In this document: in pieces, positions 51,650 through 60,738 of the stretch
How positions within the stretch are numbered: the stretch's first letter is position 1
How the letters are laid out: each line of letters begins with the position of its first letter
Notes under the pieces: generated by a model
Database searches by the model: none
The model's input: only the letters and a program-made list of their open reading frames with translations
What the model was told of the DNA's origin: nothing
Program-made: the position numbers and the translations under genes
Assembly (NCBI RefSeq): GCF_900104085.1
Contig: NZ_FNLD01000001.1
Coordinates: 1,966,331 to 2,030,330 of the forward strand
Reading direction: 5' to 3'
DNA: 64,000 bases
Source of the DNA: Pseudoxanthomonas sp. CF125
GTDB taxonomy: Bacteria > Pseudomonadota > Gammaproteobacteria > Xanthomonadales > Xanthomonadaceae

Positions 51650-51847
51650 CGTCGTTACTCCGTAGGTATGGGTGCGTATTCGTCGCACGGCCACACCATG
51701 CACAGGCGCTGCTGAATCGAATAGGCAGGCTAATCCGCCATTGCACACTGCGTTAACCACAAGGCCGGCAGAAGCGGTTACCCACTTGGTTAGCGAGCCG
51801 TGAATGCGGAGTAAGTCCGGCGTTTTGTTTGTGATGGGCTTGTGATT

Positions 51848-52249
51848 TCAATCGGACTTCTCGGTGTTTTCGTCTTGTTTTGAAACGTTTTTTTCACGAA
51901 ATCCGCCGCTGAACAATTGCCAACCGACCGCCACGCCGGTCAGCGCGCCGGCCGCTTCGCAGACCACGCGTGCGCCTAGCGATTCGGCATCGTGGATTCC
52001 CTGCAGCGCCAGACGCGCGTACAGAGGCGACTCCAGCTTCATGATGCCCAGGTAGAAGAGATTCCACGCATCGATGCCTCCCGCCACTACCGCTGCGGTC
52101 ACGCAGGCCCAGCCGATCGCGTGGCCTACGCTCGCGCCCGCGCGCCGCATCAGCCAGCTCCACAGGCCATACGAAAGTATTCCGACCAGCAGAGCGATCA
52201 AGCCGGCTTCTATTGCGCCCAGAAACCCAAGATGCAGCGGCAGGTTCAT
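51848..52249 (-). CDS. Hypothetical membrane protein
   Basis: A 133-residue protein with about three transmembrane helices (GAIEAGLIALLVGILSYGLW, AIGWACVTAAVVAGGI, VVCEAAGALTGVAVGWQL) and a charged C-terminus FREKNVSKQDENTEKSD. No family is recognised. ATG at 52249 is preferred; a start at 52357 would overlap the upstream CPXCG gene by 20 bases and add a non-hydrophobic leader. Uncertain. Confidence 0.6.
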   Translation of the reverse strand: MNLPLHLGFLGAIEAGLIALLVGILSYGLWSWLMRRAGASVGHAIGWACVTAAVVAGGIDAWNLFYLGIMKLESPLYARLALQGIHDAESLGARVVCEAAGALTGVAVGWQLFSGGFREKNVSKQDENTEKSD

Positions 52250-52337
52250 GGAAGACGCATCGGGTTTGACGAGATATCGGCCATAACAGAGTTGAGCACG
52301 CGGAAATCCAGAGAGAAGGCGATCGGTTTGGAAAAGG

Positions 52338-52526
52338 TCACACGTCGTTTTCCGCACGCGCCACTACGGTCACCTCACCATCGTCGCCCGTCGTTACCGA
52401 CACATTGATCGGACGGCAGCAGACCTGGCAGTCCTCGACATATTGCTGATGGTCCACCGAATCATCGACGAACAGATCGATGGGCTCGCCGCAATAAGGG
52501 CACAGGATGGTTTCGAAAGGAAGCAT
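52338..52526 (-). CDS. CPXCG-motif cysteine-rich protein
   Basis: A 62-residue protein with CPYCGEPIDLFVDDS and a second cysteine cluster EDCQVCCRPINVSV, a pattern for binding one metal ion, probably zinc. It matches the Cys-rich CPXCG family of small proteins. ATG at 52526 is chosen because it places the CPYCG motif at residues 9-13 as usual. Function unknown. Confidence 0.85.
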   Translation of the reverse strand: MLPFETILCPYCGEPIDLFVDDSVDHQQYVEDCQVCCRPINVSVTTGDDGEVTVVARAENDV

Positions 52527-52644
52527 GGCTGTCCATGATCTGCCGTTGCGGGACACAGTTCTACCATTGCGCCTCCGACCCGTCACGCATGGCTAACCTT
52601 GTTAGGAGGGTAATAGCAACGGTCGTTAGAAGGAGGGCGAAATC

Positions 52645-53142
52645 ATGCAAACCCGTCATGTATTCAGCGTTCCCGACCTGGCTGCCGCCCAGGATGCCCT
52701 TCGCGTCGCGCGCGAGGCGGGACTTACCGACGACAACCTGTCCCTGATCGCGCGTGCCGACATAGAACTGGACTCGATCCCGGATCTGCTCAAGGACGCG
52801 GCCACCGATTTCATGCCGGCCGCCTTGCGCGGCGCGGGCACCGGAGCCGCCGTCGGCCTGGTGGCCGGGCTGGTGGCCATGGCGTTCCCGCTGTTGGGAG
52901 TGAGCGCAGCCGGGGTGGCACTGCTGACCATAGGCGGCGCGGCGATCGGCACCTGGGTGTCGGCGTTGCTGGGATCGACGGTGGACGATCCGGTCAGACG
53001 CAAATTCGAGCAGGAGATAAAGGCGGGCCGCATTCTGGTGGTGCTGGACGCCGAGGATCCGCAACTGCCCGCCGCCGAAGCGGCCCTGCTGGGAATCGGC
53101 GCGGCGCGGCTACCGTACGAGGGCACCACCGCGTTGACTTGA
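52645..53142 (+). CDS. Hypothetical membrane protein with a glycine-rich hairpin
   Basis: A 165-residue protein with a soluble N-terminus (VFSVPDLAAAQDALRVAREA), a central glycine-zipper pair of helices (GAGTGAAVGLVAGLVAMAF, VSAAGVALLTIGGAAIG) and a soluble C-terminus. The layout resembles the general membrane-stress proteins of the DUF1269 type, but I cannot assign it firmly. AAGGAGGGCGAAATC precedes the ATG, so the start is well supported. Confidence 0.75.
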   Translation: MQTRHVFSVPDLAAAQDALRVAREAGLTDDNLSLIARADIELDSIPDLLKDAATDFMPAALRGAGTGAAVGLVAGLVAMAFPLLGVSAAGVALLTIGGAAIGTWVSALLGSTVDDPVRRKFEQEIKAGRILVVLDAEDPQLPAAEAALLGIGAARLPYEGTTALT

Positions 53143-53167
53143 ACGCGCGGACTTCAAAACACGTGCC

Positions 53168-53686
53168 CTAATCGCCGGCGATCCGTTCCGGCGCCAGCTT
53201 GCGCATGCGCAACAGCAGGCCGCTGCTGTAGACCAGGGAGTAAGCGATCAGCGTCGCCGCAATGCCCAGCGTCAGCGGGCTGACTTGTTGCCCCATCTGG
53301 GCCGAACTCCCGGTCAGGGCACCCTGGCTCCAACGCCAGGCCAAACGTCCCAACAGCAGCAAGGTCAGACCGCCGCCGATCCAGGGGTTGGGCGTGTAAT
53401 AACGTTTCCCATCGGTCGCTTGGGCGCGGGTGTGCTTCAGTGCCAATACGCCCAACGCGGCTCCCAATACCGCGCCGACCGCAATACCTGCGCCTACATG
53501 CGGCAGGAAAACAGCCGCGCAGACCAGGCTGGCCGCCACCAGCGACACCAGCACCAAGCGGGCGATGGTGCGCTTGGGCTGCCAAAGCTGACGGCCGAAG
53601 CTGCGCCGGATGCGGCGGTAGTAAAGCCAGCCGATGCCGGCGGTGGCGAGATAAGGAGTGAGGGCGGGAAGGACTGCGGCGGACAT
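53168..53686 (-). CDS. Hypothetical polytopic membrane protein
   Basis: A 172-residue protein with about five helices and a YYRRIRRSFGRQLWQPKR cytosolic segment followed by a KRYYTPNPWIG loop. This pattern suggests a DUF1453-like membrane protein, but I have not verified it. ATG at 53686 is chosen since it gives MSAAVLPALTPYL with no upstream leader. It is divergent from the sugar dehydrogenase gene. Confidence 0.65.
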   Translation of the reverse strand: MSAAVLPALTPYLATAGIGWLYYRRIRRSFGRQLWQPKRTIARLVLVSLVAASLVCAAVFLPHVGAGIAVGAVLGAALGVLALKHTRAQATDGKRYYTPNPWIGGGLTLLLLGRLAWRWSQGALTGSSAQMGQQVSPLTLGIAATLIAYSLVYSSGLLLRMRKLAPERIAGD

Positions 53687-53836
53687 GGCTGGATCTCGCG
53701 TGGACTCTATCCAGAGTATGCCCGCCGCCACGGTAATCTAGGTGCCAGAGGTCACTTGTTGTATTGGGGTAACGAACCGAAACGCGCCCTTTACGCAACC
53801 CATGCAATAACCCGTCAATCCTTCAGGAGAATCCGC

Positions 53837-54988
53837 ATGCCCCGCAATCTGCTGACCGTCGCCTGCGCGACTGCGATGCTCGCGCTCTTTTCGACCGGCT
53901 GCGCCGCCCAGGAAAAAACGCCGTTGCCATTCAAGTCGACCCCGATGGGCCAATTCGATGAGCCGTGGGCGATGACCTTCCTGCCCGACGGACGCCTGCT
54001 GGTCAGCGAGAAGAAAGGCGCGCTGAAACTGGTCGCCCTGGGCGCCACGCCCGCCGAAAACAGAATCGGCGACATCAGCGGAGTACCGGCGGTGGCCTAT
54101 GGCGGCCAGGGCGGTTTCGGCGATGTCGTACTGCATCCGCAATTCGCCAGCAACGGCCTGGTCTACCTGAGCTATGCCGAGGCCGGCGAAGGCGATGCGC
54201 GCGGCGGCGCGGTCGCTCGCGCCAAGCTGGTGCTGGATGAGAAAGGGGGCGGCACGCTGTCCGGTCTGTCGGTGATCTGGCGTCAGGTGCCGAAGGTTTC
54301 CGGCAATGGGCATTACGGCCATCGCATCGCCTTCGGTCCCGACGGCAAGTTATGGATTACTTCGAGCGAGCGGCAGAAGTTCACTCCCGCCCAGGACATG
54401 AAATCCAATCTGGGCAAGATCGTCCGCCTCAACGACGACGGCAGCGTGCCGGCCGACAATCCCTTCGCCAAACAGGGCGGCGTGGCGGCGCAGGTATGGT
54501 CGCTGGGGCATCGCAACGCGCTGGGCATCGCTTTCGATGCGCAGGGGCGTCTGTGGGAACAGGAGATGGGTCCGAAGGGCGGCGACGAGTTGAACCTGAT
54601 CGAACGCGGCAAGAACTACGGTTATCCCATCGTTTCCAACGGCGACCATTACGATGGCCGCGACATTCCCGACCACCCCACCCGTCCCGAATTCGAAGCG
54701 CCGAAGATCAGCTGGAACCCGGTGATTTCGCCCGCGGGCCTGCTGATCTATTCCGGCACCGCGTTCCCGGATTGGAAGGGGGATGCCTTCATCGGCGGAC
54801 TTTCGTCCAAGTCGCTGGTGCGCATCGAATTCGACGGCATCCAGGCGCACGAGGCGGCGCGCTACGACATGGACCAGCGCATCCGCGAAGTCGAACAAGG
54901 ACCCGACGGCAACCTGTGGTTGCTGGAGGACGAGAAGCCCGGCTCGGGCGGAAGATTGCTGAAGCTCAGTCCATCAGGAAAGACGTAG
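53837..54988 (+). CDS. PQQ-dependent aldose sugar dehydrogenase family protein
   Basis: A 383-residue periplasmic quinoprotein of the soluble glucose/aldose dehydrogenase (YliI-like) type. The leader ends in FSTGCAAQ, a possible lipobox. The six-bladed propeller shows DEPWAMTFLPDGRLLVSEK, GGQGGFGDVVLHPQF, GHYGHRIAFGPDGKLW, GSLGHRN-like WSLGHRNALGIAF, LWEQEMGPKGGDELN and the KNYGYPIVSNGDHYDG calcium/PQQ region. CAGGAGAATCCGC precedes the ATG. It would oxidise aldose sugars and pass electrons to the respiratory chain. No neighbour points to its natural substrate. Confidence 0.9.
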   Translation: MPRNLLTVACATAMLALFSTGCAAQEKTPLPFKSTPMGQFDEPWAMTFLPDGRLLVSEKKGALKLVALGATPAENRIGDISGVPAVAYGGQGGFGDVVLHPQFASNGLVYLSYAEAGEGDARGGAVARAKLVLDEKGGGTLSGLSVIWRQVPKVSGNGHYGHRIAFGPDGKLWITSSERQKFTPAQDMKSNLGKIVRLNDDGSVPADNPFAKQGGVAAQVWSLGHRNALGIAFDAQGRLWEQEMGPKGGDELNLIERGKNYGYPIVSNGDHYDGRDIPDHPTRPEFEAPKISWNPVISPAGLLIYSGTAFPDWKGDAFIGGLSSKSLVRIEFDGIQAHEAARYDMDQRIREVEQGPDGNLWLLEDEKPGSGGRLLKLSPSGKT

Positions 54989-55043
54989 GAGCGACGTGAG
55001 TCGCGAATAGGGCGCGCCGGTTCGCGACTTACGTCGCTCCTAC
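54985..55043. repeat. Palindromic repeat (GTAGGAGCGACGTGAGTCGC family)
   Basis: GTAGGAGCGACGTGAGTCGC at 54985 is mirrored by an arm ending GTCGCTCCTAC at 55043 with a 13-base loop. It starts four bases before the stop of the sugar dehydrogenase gene, and separates it from a convergent gene. Confidence 0.85.
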
Positions 55044-55059
55044 GCACCTCTACCTGCTC

Positions 55060-55878
55060 CTACGGCACCGAAGCCTTGAGCTTTTGCTGGACCGCATCGG
55101 CCGGCCGCAACGGCGCAGGCCCCAGCGCCAGCCGGTAGCGCTGATGCAGCGCCTGCACCTTTTCCACGTAAGCCTGCGTTTCCGCATACGGCGGCACGCC
55201 TTTGTAGCGCGTGACCGCCCCGATGCCGGCGTTGTAGGCAGCAGCGACCAGGGTCAGATCGTTCTTGTAACGCTTGAGCAACGACTTCAGGTGCCTGGCC
55301 CCGGCATTAATGGATTCGACGGACGAATATGGATCCACCACCCCGTATTGCTTCGACACATCAGGCATCAACTGCATCACGCCCTGCGCGCCCTTCGGTG
55401 AAAGCGCATTGGCGTCGAAACCGCTTTCGGCATGGGCGATCGAACGCAACCACGCATCCTCCACGCCGGTGGATTTGGCTGCGGCCTTGAATTGCTTGGC
55501 GTACATGTCCAGGCGCGGCTTGCCCACTTTGCCCAATCCCGGATGCGCGGGTTCGCCGGGCGGCGTTTCCACGGTGAATTTCAGGTACACGGTGGAACCC
55601 GGCAACTTGCGCGTGCCGTAGACCAGTTGCCCGTCCTGTTCGCGCTGGTACAAAGTGCCGCTGAACACGCCCATCGATCCCCACAGGTTGGGGACCTTGG
55701 CCGTATCGTCTTCTACCTGCTTGGCTTCGCACTTGGAACCCGGTTCCGGCGCGGTCGACAAGCTGACCGTACCGTTGCGCACGCAGCGGTACACCGTGCG
55801 CGCCTGCGCGGACAGGAGCGGCGCCAATGCCAGAAGGCCGATCAGCAAGACAGCCAGGCGGGAACGGAGCGGAAACAT
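55060..55878 (-). CDS. Lytic transglycosylase (SLT domain)
   Basis: A 272-residue periplasmic murein-cleaving enzyme. A signal peptide (RLAVLLIGLLALAPLLSA) precedes a short Cys-containing domain (TVYRCVRNGTVSLSTAPEPG), then the goose-lysozyme-like SLT domain with catalytic Glu151 in SIAHAESGFDANALSPKGAQ and the motifs GVMQLMPDV and AYNAGIGAV. A DUF4124-like N-terminal domain is suggested by the first cysteine region. It is convergent with the sugar dehydrogenase gene. Confidence 0.9.
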   Translation of the reverse strand: MFPLRSRLAVLLIGLLALAPLLSAQARTVYRCVRNGTVSLSTAPEPGSKCEAKQVEDDTAKVPNLWGSMGVFSGTLYQREQDGQLVYGTRKLPGSTVYLKFTVETPPGEPAHPGLGKVGKPRLDMYAKQFKAAAKSTGVEDAWLRSIAHAESGFDANALSPKGAQGVMQLMPDVSKQYGVVDPYSSVESINAGARHLKSLLKRYKNDLTLVAAAYNAGIGAVTRYKGVPPYAETQAYVEKVQALHQRYRLALGPAPLRPADAVQQKLKASVP

Positions 55879-55969
55879 GCGCGGATCGTAAACGCTGGCA
55901 GGCTAACCGGCGCATAACCGGCGTGCAGCCGCCGCCCGCCGGGACACCGGGCGGCCTATCCGGTGCGCA

Positions 55970-56563
55970 TCAGCTGGAACCGCCCGGCTGGATGGCCACC
56001 ACTTTGACTTCGAACTCGCTGCAATCGGCGCTGCCCTTCTTGCAAATGCCGTTGATCCAGGTTTCTCCGCTGCCGAACATCACGCCCTTGCTGTTGACCA
56101 TCAGCTCGGAGTATTTCTGCGCCTTGATCACGCTGGCGATGGCCGGGGTGACGATCTTGTCGTAATTGCTCACGAAGCCCGACGCGCTCTTGAGCGAGGT
56201 CCGCTTTCCATCAATGGTCGTGGAGAAGGGATAGTCGATCAGCGCGGCGACCGCTTCCTTGTCTCCCTCGGCGACGGCTTTCTGGTAGGCGTCGATCACG
56301 ATCCGGTACTTGGCGTGGTCGCCCAGCAACGTATCGATGGCGTCATCAGTGGCCTTGTCGTCGGTTTCGGCGGATGCAACGGTGACCTCCGGCGCTACCG
56401 GCGCGGGTGTATCCGCTGGTGCGGAAGCGGCGGCCGTATCGCCCGCCGTTTCGGGAGTCGACGCTTCAGGGCGGGATGCTTCGGAAGCCGGAGCATCGGC
56501 AGGCTCGTTGCAGCCGCTGAGTAAAAGAGAGGCTAACGTAACGCCGAGAAGAAATTTATTCAC
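55970..56563 (-). CDS. Hypothetical lipoprotein
   Basis: A 197-residue lipoprotein. A GTG start at 56563 is chosen: GGAGG lies at the right distance, and it gives the leader NKFLLGVTLASLLLSGC with a lipobox. An Ala/Pro/Glu-rich linker follows (EASTPETAGDTAAASAP), then a folded domain from about residue 85 (YRIVIDAYQKAVAEGDKEAV, GSGETWINGICKKG). Two cysteines in the C-terminal part could form a disulfide. I recognise no family. Confidence 0.75.
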   Translation of the reverse strand: MNKFLLGVTLASLLLSGCNEPADAPASEASRPEASTPETAGDTAAASAPADTPAPVAPEVTVASAETDDKATDDAIDTLLGDHAKYRIVIDAYQKAVAEGDKEAVAALIDYPFSTTIDGKRTSLKSASGFVSNYDKIVTPAIASVIKAQKYSELMVNSKGVMFGSGETWINGICKKGSADCSEFEVKVVAIQPGGSS

Positions 56564-56818
56564 TGAACACCTCCGGTTGTGGAGCGCCACGGTTCTGCTT
56601 GCGCCAAGCCGGGGAAGCGCTCGGAAGCATGACGCCTGGGCACATCGGCCGGATTCCATACCCGGCGCCCGGATAGTAGCGCGGAAGCGGTGGTTCCCGG
56701 GTCCACGCAAGGAGCGCCCGCGGGGTATCGAACCACCCGAAGCGGGAACACCAGCCGTAAAATGCCAAGCCTGCTAAGCTCCCGCTTGGGGCAGGAATAT
56801 CACGTAGAGGGGACGTTC

Positions 56819-57283
56819 ATGAGCGTCAAGCTCAAAGCCGGTTCCATGGAGCTGGAAGCCGCCTTTATCGAATGGCTGCGCGCGCAGGGGTACAACCCTG
56901 CCGACGGCATCGATCCCTTTTTCAGCGAGTCGGATTTCGTCCGTTCGCAGATGCCGATGATCCATGAGAGCGAGAAGGAACGGCTGGCCGAAGAAGCGCG
57001 CCTGCACCTGAAACGCCGCTGCGCCGATCCCACCTTCGCCGGCCAGTTCCCCGTGGTCTATCACTGCCTGGACAAACACAACCAGGACGTACGTTACACG
57101 GTCGTCCTGACCTTGTCGGACGAGGGCGCCGAATGGGCGGCCAAGCTATGGAGCGGCACCGTGTACCTGGGAGAGATCCATGGATCGGACAACGGGTCGC
57201 ATGCCCACTATCTGGACGTGGCCCGTGCGAACATCGAATCGCAGATCAAGCGCACTAGCGCGGTGAAGCAACAGGTGCGTTGA
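56819..57283 (+). CDS. Hypothetical soluble protein
   Basis: A 154-residue protein without signal peptide or membrane segments. The N-terminal half is helical and charged (HESEKERLAEEARLHLKRRC) and the C-terminal half is beta-rich (VRYTVVLTLSDEGAEWAAKL). No family is recognised. GAGGGGACGTTC precedes the ATG, which supports the start. It is convergent with the carboxylesterase gene at 57302. Confidence 0.7.
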   Translation: MSVKLKAGSMELEAAFIEWLRAQGYNPADGIDPFFSESDFVRSQMPMIHESEKERLAEEARLHLKRRCADPTFAGQFPVVYHCLDKHNQDVRYTVVLTLSDEGAEWAAKLWSGTVYLGEIHGSDNGSHAHYLDVARANIESQIKRTSAVKQQVR

Positions 57284-57301
57284 TCGCGTTGTCGACCTCC
57301 G

Positions 57302-58864
57302 CTACCGCGCAGTCAGCGCGCCTGTCATTTTCAGGATCGCGATGAAAGCGTTCAAACGCGCCTTCATGAAATCCTTTCTCAGCACCGCCTCATCCCCGAA
57401 CTCAAGCGTCCTGGCTTCGCGCACACCGTCCTGGTTCCAAACCGGCGCGTTGGCCGCATCGGGCCTGCCCGAGCGTGCGAACGCGAACCAGTAGTCGCCG
57501 ACCTGCCGCGAGAATCGGCGGTCGGCTGCGGTGAACGGAACCACCAGGCAATCGCAGTCTTCGCCCGTGCCCATCACGAATGGAATCTCGCCGCCGTGTC
57601 CCACTCCCGGCACCTTGCCTCGCAATCCCTGCTGCACATGGCTGAAGTAATAACGCCAGCTAGGCGTGGACTGCGAATGCAGATAGGCGATGCGGCGCGC
57701 GAAGGCGGTGAACACCAGGTCGCGCATCGCTTCGCGGCCCAGCTGCGCGTCGTCGGCGACACCGGGATAGAACTTCCTCAGCAGGAATTTGGCGGCGCGC
57801 AACTTCTCCACCACTTTGGCCAGGTCCACGCCGAATGCCTCCGCCACGGTGGCTTCGTCGCTGTTGCTGCCGATGATCAGCGGCACGCGCGCCTGCTTTC
57901 CTTGCTGGAAGGTCTCCAGGATCGGCTGCGGCAGCGCCCGGTCGCCGACGATGAAACCCGGCGCAAGCGTCGGACCTTTTTCGCCGAGCTGCAAGAACCG
58001 CGTAGCCGGGACCGCGCGCAGTTGCGCCGCGGTGGCGTCCGCGCCCGCCAGGCCTACCGCGGTCGCCACCTGTTCGCTGACTTCGCGCGCTTTTGCGCGG
58101 GTATGGCTGGGAATACCGTAGGGACTTTGCGCGATCCCCTTGTGGAACAGCCCCTGCGCCAGCGGCGAGGCGTACAGCGCGAGCACGCTCTGGGCGCCGG
58201 CCGATTCGCCGAAGATCGTCACGTTGCCGGGATCGCCGCCGAAAGCCGCGATGTTGTCGCGCACCCAGCGCAGCGCGGCGATCTGGTCGAGCAAGCCATA
58301 GTTGACCGGACTGGAGGAATCGCTGCCGTCGATCGCCGGGTGCGAGAAGAAACCCAGCGCGCCCATGCGGTAGTTGATGGTCACCACCACTGCACCGCGC
58401 TGCGCCAACGCGGTGCCGTCGTACAACGAAACGTTGCCCGAACCGAGCACCAGCGCGCCGCCGTGTATCCACACCATCACCGGCCGCCTGCCCGCGGTTC
58501 CGGAGGCCGGCGTCCACACGTTGAGGTAAAGGCAGTCCTCGCTCAATGGACCGTCGGTGCCGCCGGCCGCCACCGGGATTCCCGGCTTCTGCATGCATGA
58601 GGCGGCATAGGCGTCCGCCTTGCGCACGCCGGCCCAAGCCGCCACCGCCTGGGGTTCGCGCCAACGCAGCGATCCCAACGGCGGCGCGGCGAAAGGCATT
58701 CCGCGGAAGACCTCCAGGCCTTTCTCTTTCCGTCCCTCGAGCCTGCCGCTGCCGGTGGCGACGACAGGCGGGGACGAAGACGGCTCTGCGGCGGCGACGC
58801 GGTCGGACGCGCCCGACAACAGGCTTCCGGCCAACAACAGCACGACGGTATACAGGACTTTCAT
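57302..58864 (-). CDS. Secreted type B carboxylesterase
   Basis: A 520-residue alpha/beta hydrolase. A signal peptide (LYTVVLLLAGSLLSGAS) is present with ATG at 58864. Family signatures are SEDCLYLNVWTP, the oxyanion hole IHGGALVLGSGN and the nucleophile Ser221 in IFGESAGAQS; the triad acid and histidine should lie in IIGSNSDEATVAE and VPGVGHGGEIPFVMG. It is a paralogue in type of the esterase at 36424, but lies outside the pectin locus and has a Sec rather than Tat leader. The natural ester is unknown. Confidence 0.9.
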   Translation of the reverse strand: MKVLYTVVLLLAGSLLSGASDRVAAAEPSSSPPVVATGSGRLEGRKEKGLEVFRGMPFAAPPLGSLRWREPQAVAAWAGVRKADAYAASCMQKPGIPVAAGGTDGPLSEDCLYLNVWTPASGTAGRRPVMVWIHGGALVLGSGNVSLYDGTALAQRGAVVVTINYRMGALGFFSHPAIDGSDSSSPVNYGLLDQIAALRWVRDNIAAFGGDPGNVTIFGESAGAQSVLALYASPLAQGLFHKGIAQSPYGIPSHTRAKAREVSEQVATAVGLAGADATAAQLRAVPATRFLQLGEKGPTLAPGFIVGDRALPQPILETFQQGKQARVPLIIGSNSDEATVAEAFGVDLAKVVEKLRAAKFLLRKFYPGVADDAQLGREAMRDLVFTAFARRIAYLHSQSTPSWRYYFSHVQQGLRGKVPGVGHGGEIPFVMGTGEDCDCLVVPFTAADRRFSRQVGDYWFAFARSGRPDAANAPVWNQDGVREARTLEFGDEAVLRKDFMKARLNAFIAILKMTGALTAR

Positions 58865-59034
58865 GCGGCCGCCTCGGCACGGGGGATCGGCCACATCATG
58901 CCAGTTCGCGGCCATGCCGATTCAAAAGCCCACAATGGCGATGACGGCCCGGCCATTGCATGAGGAGGATTAAACTAGGCGCGCGGTATGGACCGCGATA
59001 CAGGCGGAGCAGGCAGCTGGAACGGATACTCAAT

Positions 59035-60063
59035 GTGGCGCTGGTGGGTTACGGCTTCGTCGGCAAGGTCTTCCATGCGCCTTTGATCGCCAACACACCC
59101 GGGTTGCGCCTGCACACGATAGTGTCCAGCGATGCCGCCAAGGTGCTGGCCGACCGGCCGGACATGCGCGTGGTCGCCGATGCCGAAACCGCGTTCGCCG
59201 ATGCGGACATCGATCTGGTGGTGATCGCGACGCCGAACCAGACCCACGCCCCGCTCGCCAGCGCGGCGCTGGCGCGTGGCAAGCACGTGGTGGTGGACAA
59301 GCCGTTCGCATTGGACCTGGCCGAAGCGCAACAGATCATCGCCAAAGCCGCCCGGGCGGACCGCATCGTCAGCGTGTTCCAGAACCGGCGCTGGGATGCG
59401 GATTTCCTGACCTTGCGCTCGCTGGTCGACAACGGCGCGCTGGGCGAAGTCAGCGAACTGCATTCGCACTTCGACCGCTACCGTCCGGAAGTCGCCGACC
59501 GCTGGCGCGAGCGCGACCAGCCGGGTTCCGGTCTTTGGTACGACCTGGGGCCGCATCTGCTGGACCAGGCGCTGCAGCTGTTCGGCATGCCGATGGCGGT
59601 GTTCGCCGACATCGGCCGCCAGCGCGAGGCCGCGCAGGCCGACGATTACTTCCATGTGTTGCTGCGCTATCCGCAGCGGCGCGTGCTGCTGCACGCAGGC
59701 TCGCTGGTCCCGGCGAACGAACTGCGTTTCGCCGTGCACGGCACGCGCGGCAGTTATCTCAAGTACGGCATGGATGGTCAGGAAGCCGCATTGCGCAACG
59801 ACGCCGTTCCAGGCGGCCCGGACTGGGGCCGTGACCCGCGGCCGGGCGAACTGCACCAGGTCGGCGCCGACGGCATGCGCATCAATCCCGTGCCCGGCCT
59901 GACCGGCGACTACCGGCGCTATTACCAGGCCATGTACGCAGCCATCCTCGAAGGCCAGCGGCCGCCTGTGACCACCGACGACGCGCTGCAGGTGATGACG
60001 TTGCTGCAATTGGCGAAGGAAAGTGCAGGCACGGGTCGCGAACTTGCATGCATGCAGGTCTAG
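59035..60063 (+). CDS. Gfo/Idh/MocA-family oxidoreductase
   Basis: A 342-residue NAD(P)-dependent dehydrogenase. The Rossmann motif VALVGYGFVGKVFHAPLI lies at the start, the catalytic DKP triad at VVVDKPFALDLAEAQQ near residues 86-101, and GSGLWYDLGPHLLDQALQLF is the conserved substrate segment with the His. Such enzymes oxidise or epimerise sugars and inositols. The start is uncertain: GTG at 59035 with GGAACGG upstream fits homologue lengths best, while an ATG at 58960 would add a non-conserved Arg-rich leader. A decayed copy of its C-terminus lies 875 bases downstream of its stop. Confidence 0.88.
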   Translation: MALVGYGFVGKVFHAPLIANTPGLRLHTIVSSDAAKVLADRPDMRVVADAETAFADADIDLVVIATPNQTHAPLASAALARGKHVVVDKPFALDLAEAQQIIAKAARADRIVSVFQNRRWDADFLTLRSLVDNGALGEVSELHSHFDRYRPEVADRWRERDQPGSGLWYDLGPHLLDQALQLFGMPMAVFADIGRQREAAQADDYFHVLLRYPQRRVLLHAGSLVPANELRFAVHGTRGSYLKYGMDGQEAALRNDAVPGGPDWGRDPRPGELHQVGADGMRINPVPGLTGDYRRYYQAMYAAILEGQRPPVTTDDALQVMTLLQLAKESAGTGRELACMQV

Positions 60064-60267
60064 CAGCACAGGCTGGGTGACCCCAGAAAAATAGAACCTT
60101 GCCATCCAGAACGCAGTGAGGGATCTGCTACATCACCAAACCGGCCGGCAAGCCTTTGGCAGGTATCGCCTTCGGCTCAACCCATTCCTACGACGTGGCC
60201 TGGCTTGCTCTTTGTAGAGCCAGTAGGCTGGGTTGGTTTGAAAATCACACTCGCTGATCGTTTAATT

Positions 60268-60738
60268 CTAACCTCTCAGGAAAGCCAGATACACAAGCGG
60301 CACGGCAACAATGATCACTGATGCAAGCATACAAAGCAGCCCGAGTCCAAATACGCGCCAATTCGAATGGAAAGCAAAGCCCGTGGATGCCGCGATTCCC
60401 ATCTTGGTCATTTGGTGCTTGTCGGCTACGTATCGGCCAACGAACATGTACGCCAGAGCTATGGGCGCACTTGGAAATTCCTCCGGCAGCAACGGCAAGA
60501 TCAGAAGCAGGGCCAGAATTAGAAAGGCGCCGAATACCAGCGTTCTTTTTGCCAGGCGCTCATTCCTCAGAACTTTGAAGTTTGTCCATAGGAAGTAGAC
60601 CAGGCCCACAGGACCTCCAAGCAACGCTCCACCCGCGACCTGGAAAGGCGAATAGAGACGCGTTCGGCCAACATCGACGCCGCTGTCCAGAACTTGGGTG
60701 CCCGGGGCCGCATAAGGATTTTCAGGATTTTCTGTCAT
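60268..60738 (-). CDS. Hypothetical membrane protein with NPYAAP start
   Basis: A 156-residue protein starting MTENPENPYAAPGTQ, a pattern I know from small bacterial membrane proteins of unknown role, followed by about four helices (VAGGALLGGPVGLVYFLW, TLVFGAFLILALLLILPLL, SAPIALAYMFVGRYVA, VFGLGLLCMLASVIIVAVPL). Its G+C content is visibly below that of its neighbours. No family function is known to me. Confidence 0.75.
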   Translation of the reverse strand: MTENPENPYAAPGTQVLDSGVDVGRTRLYSPFQVAGGALLGGPVGLVYFLWTNFKVLRNERLAKRTLVFGAFLILALLLILPLLPEEFPSAPIALAYMFVGRYVADKHQMTKMGIAASTGFAFHSNWRVFGLGLLCMLASVIIVAVPLVYLAFLRG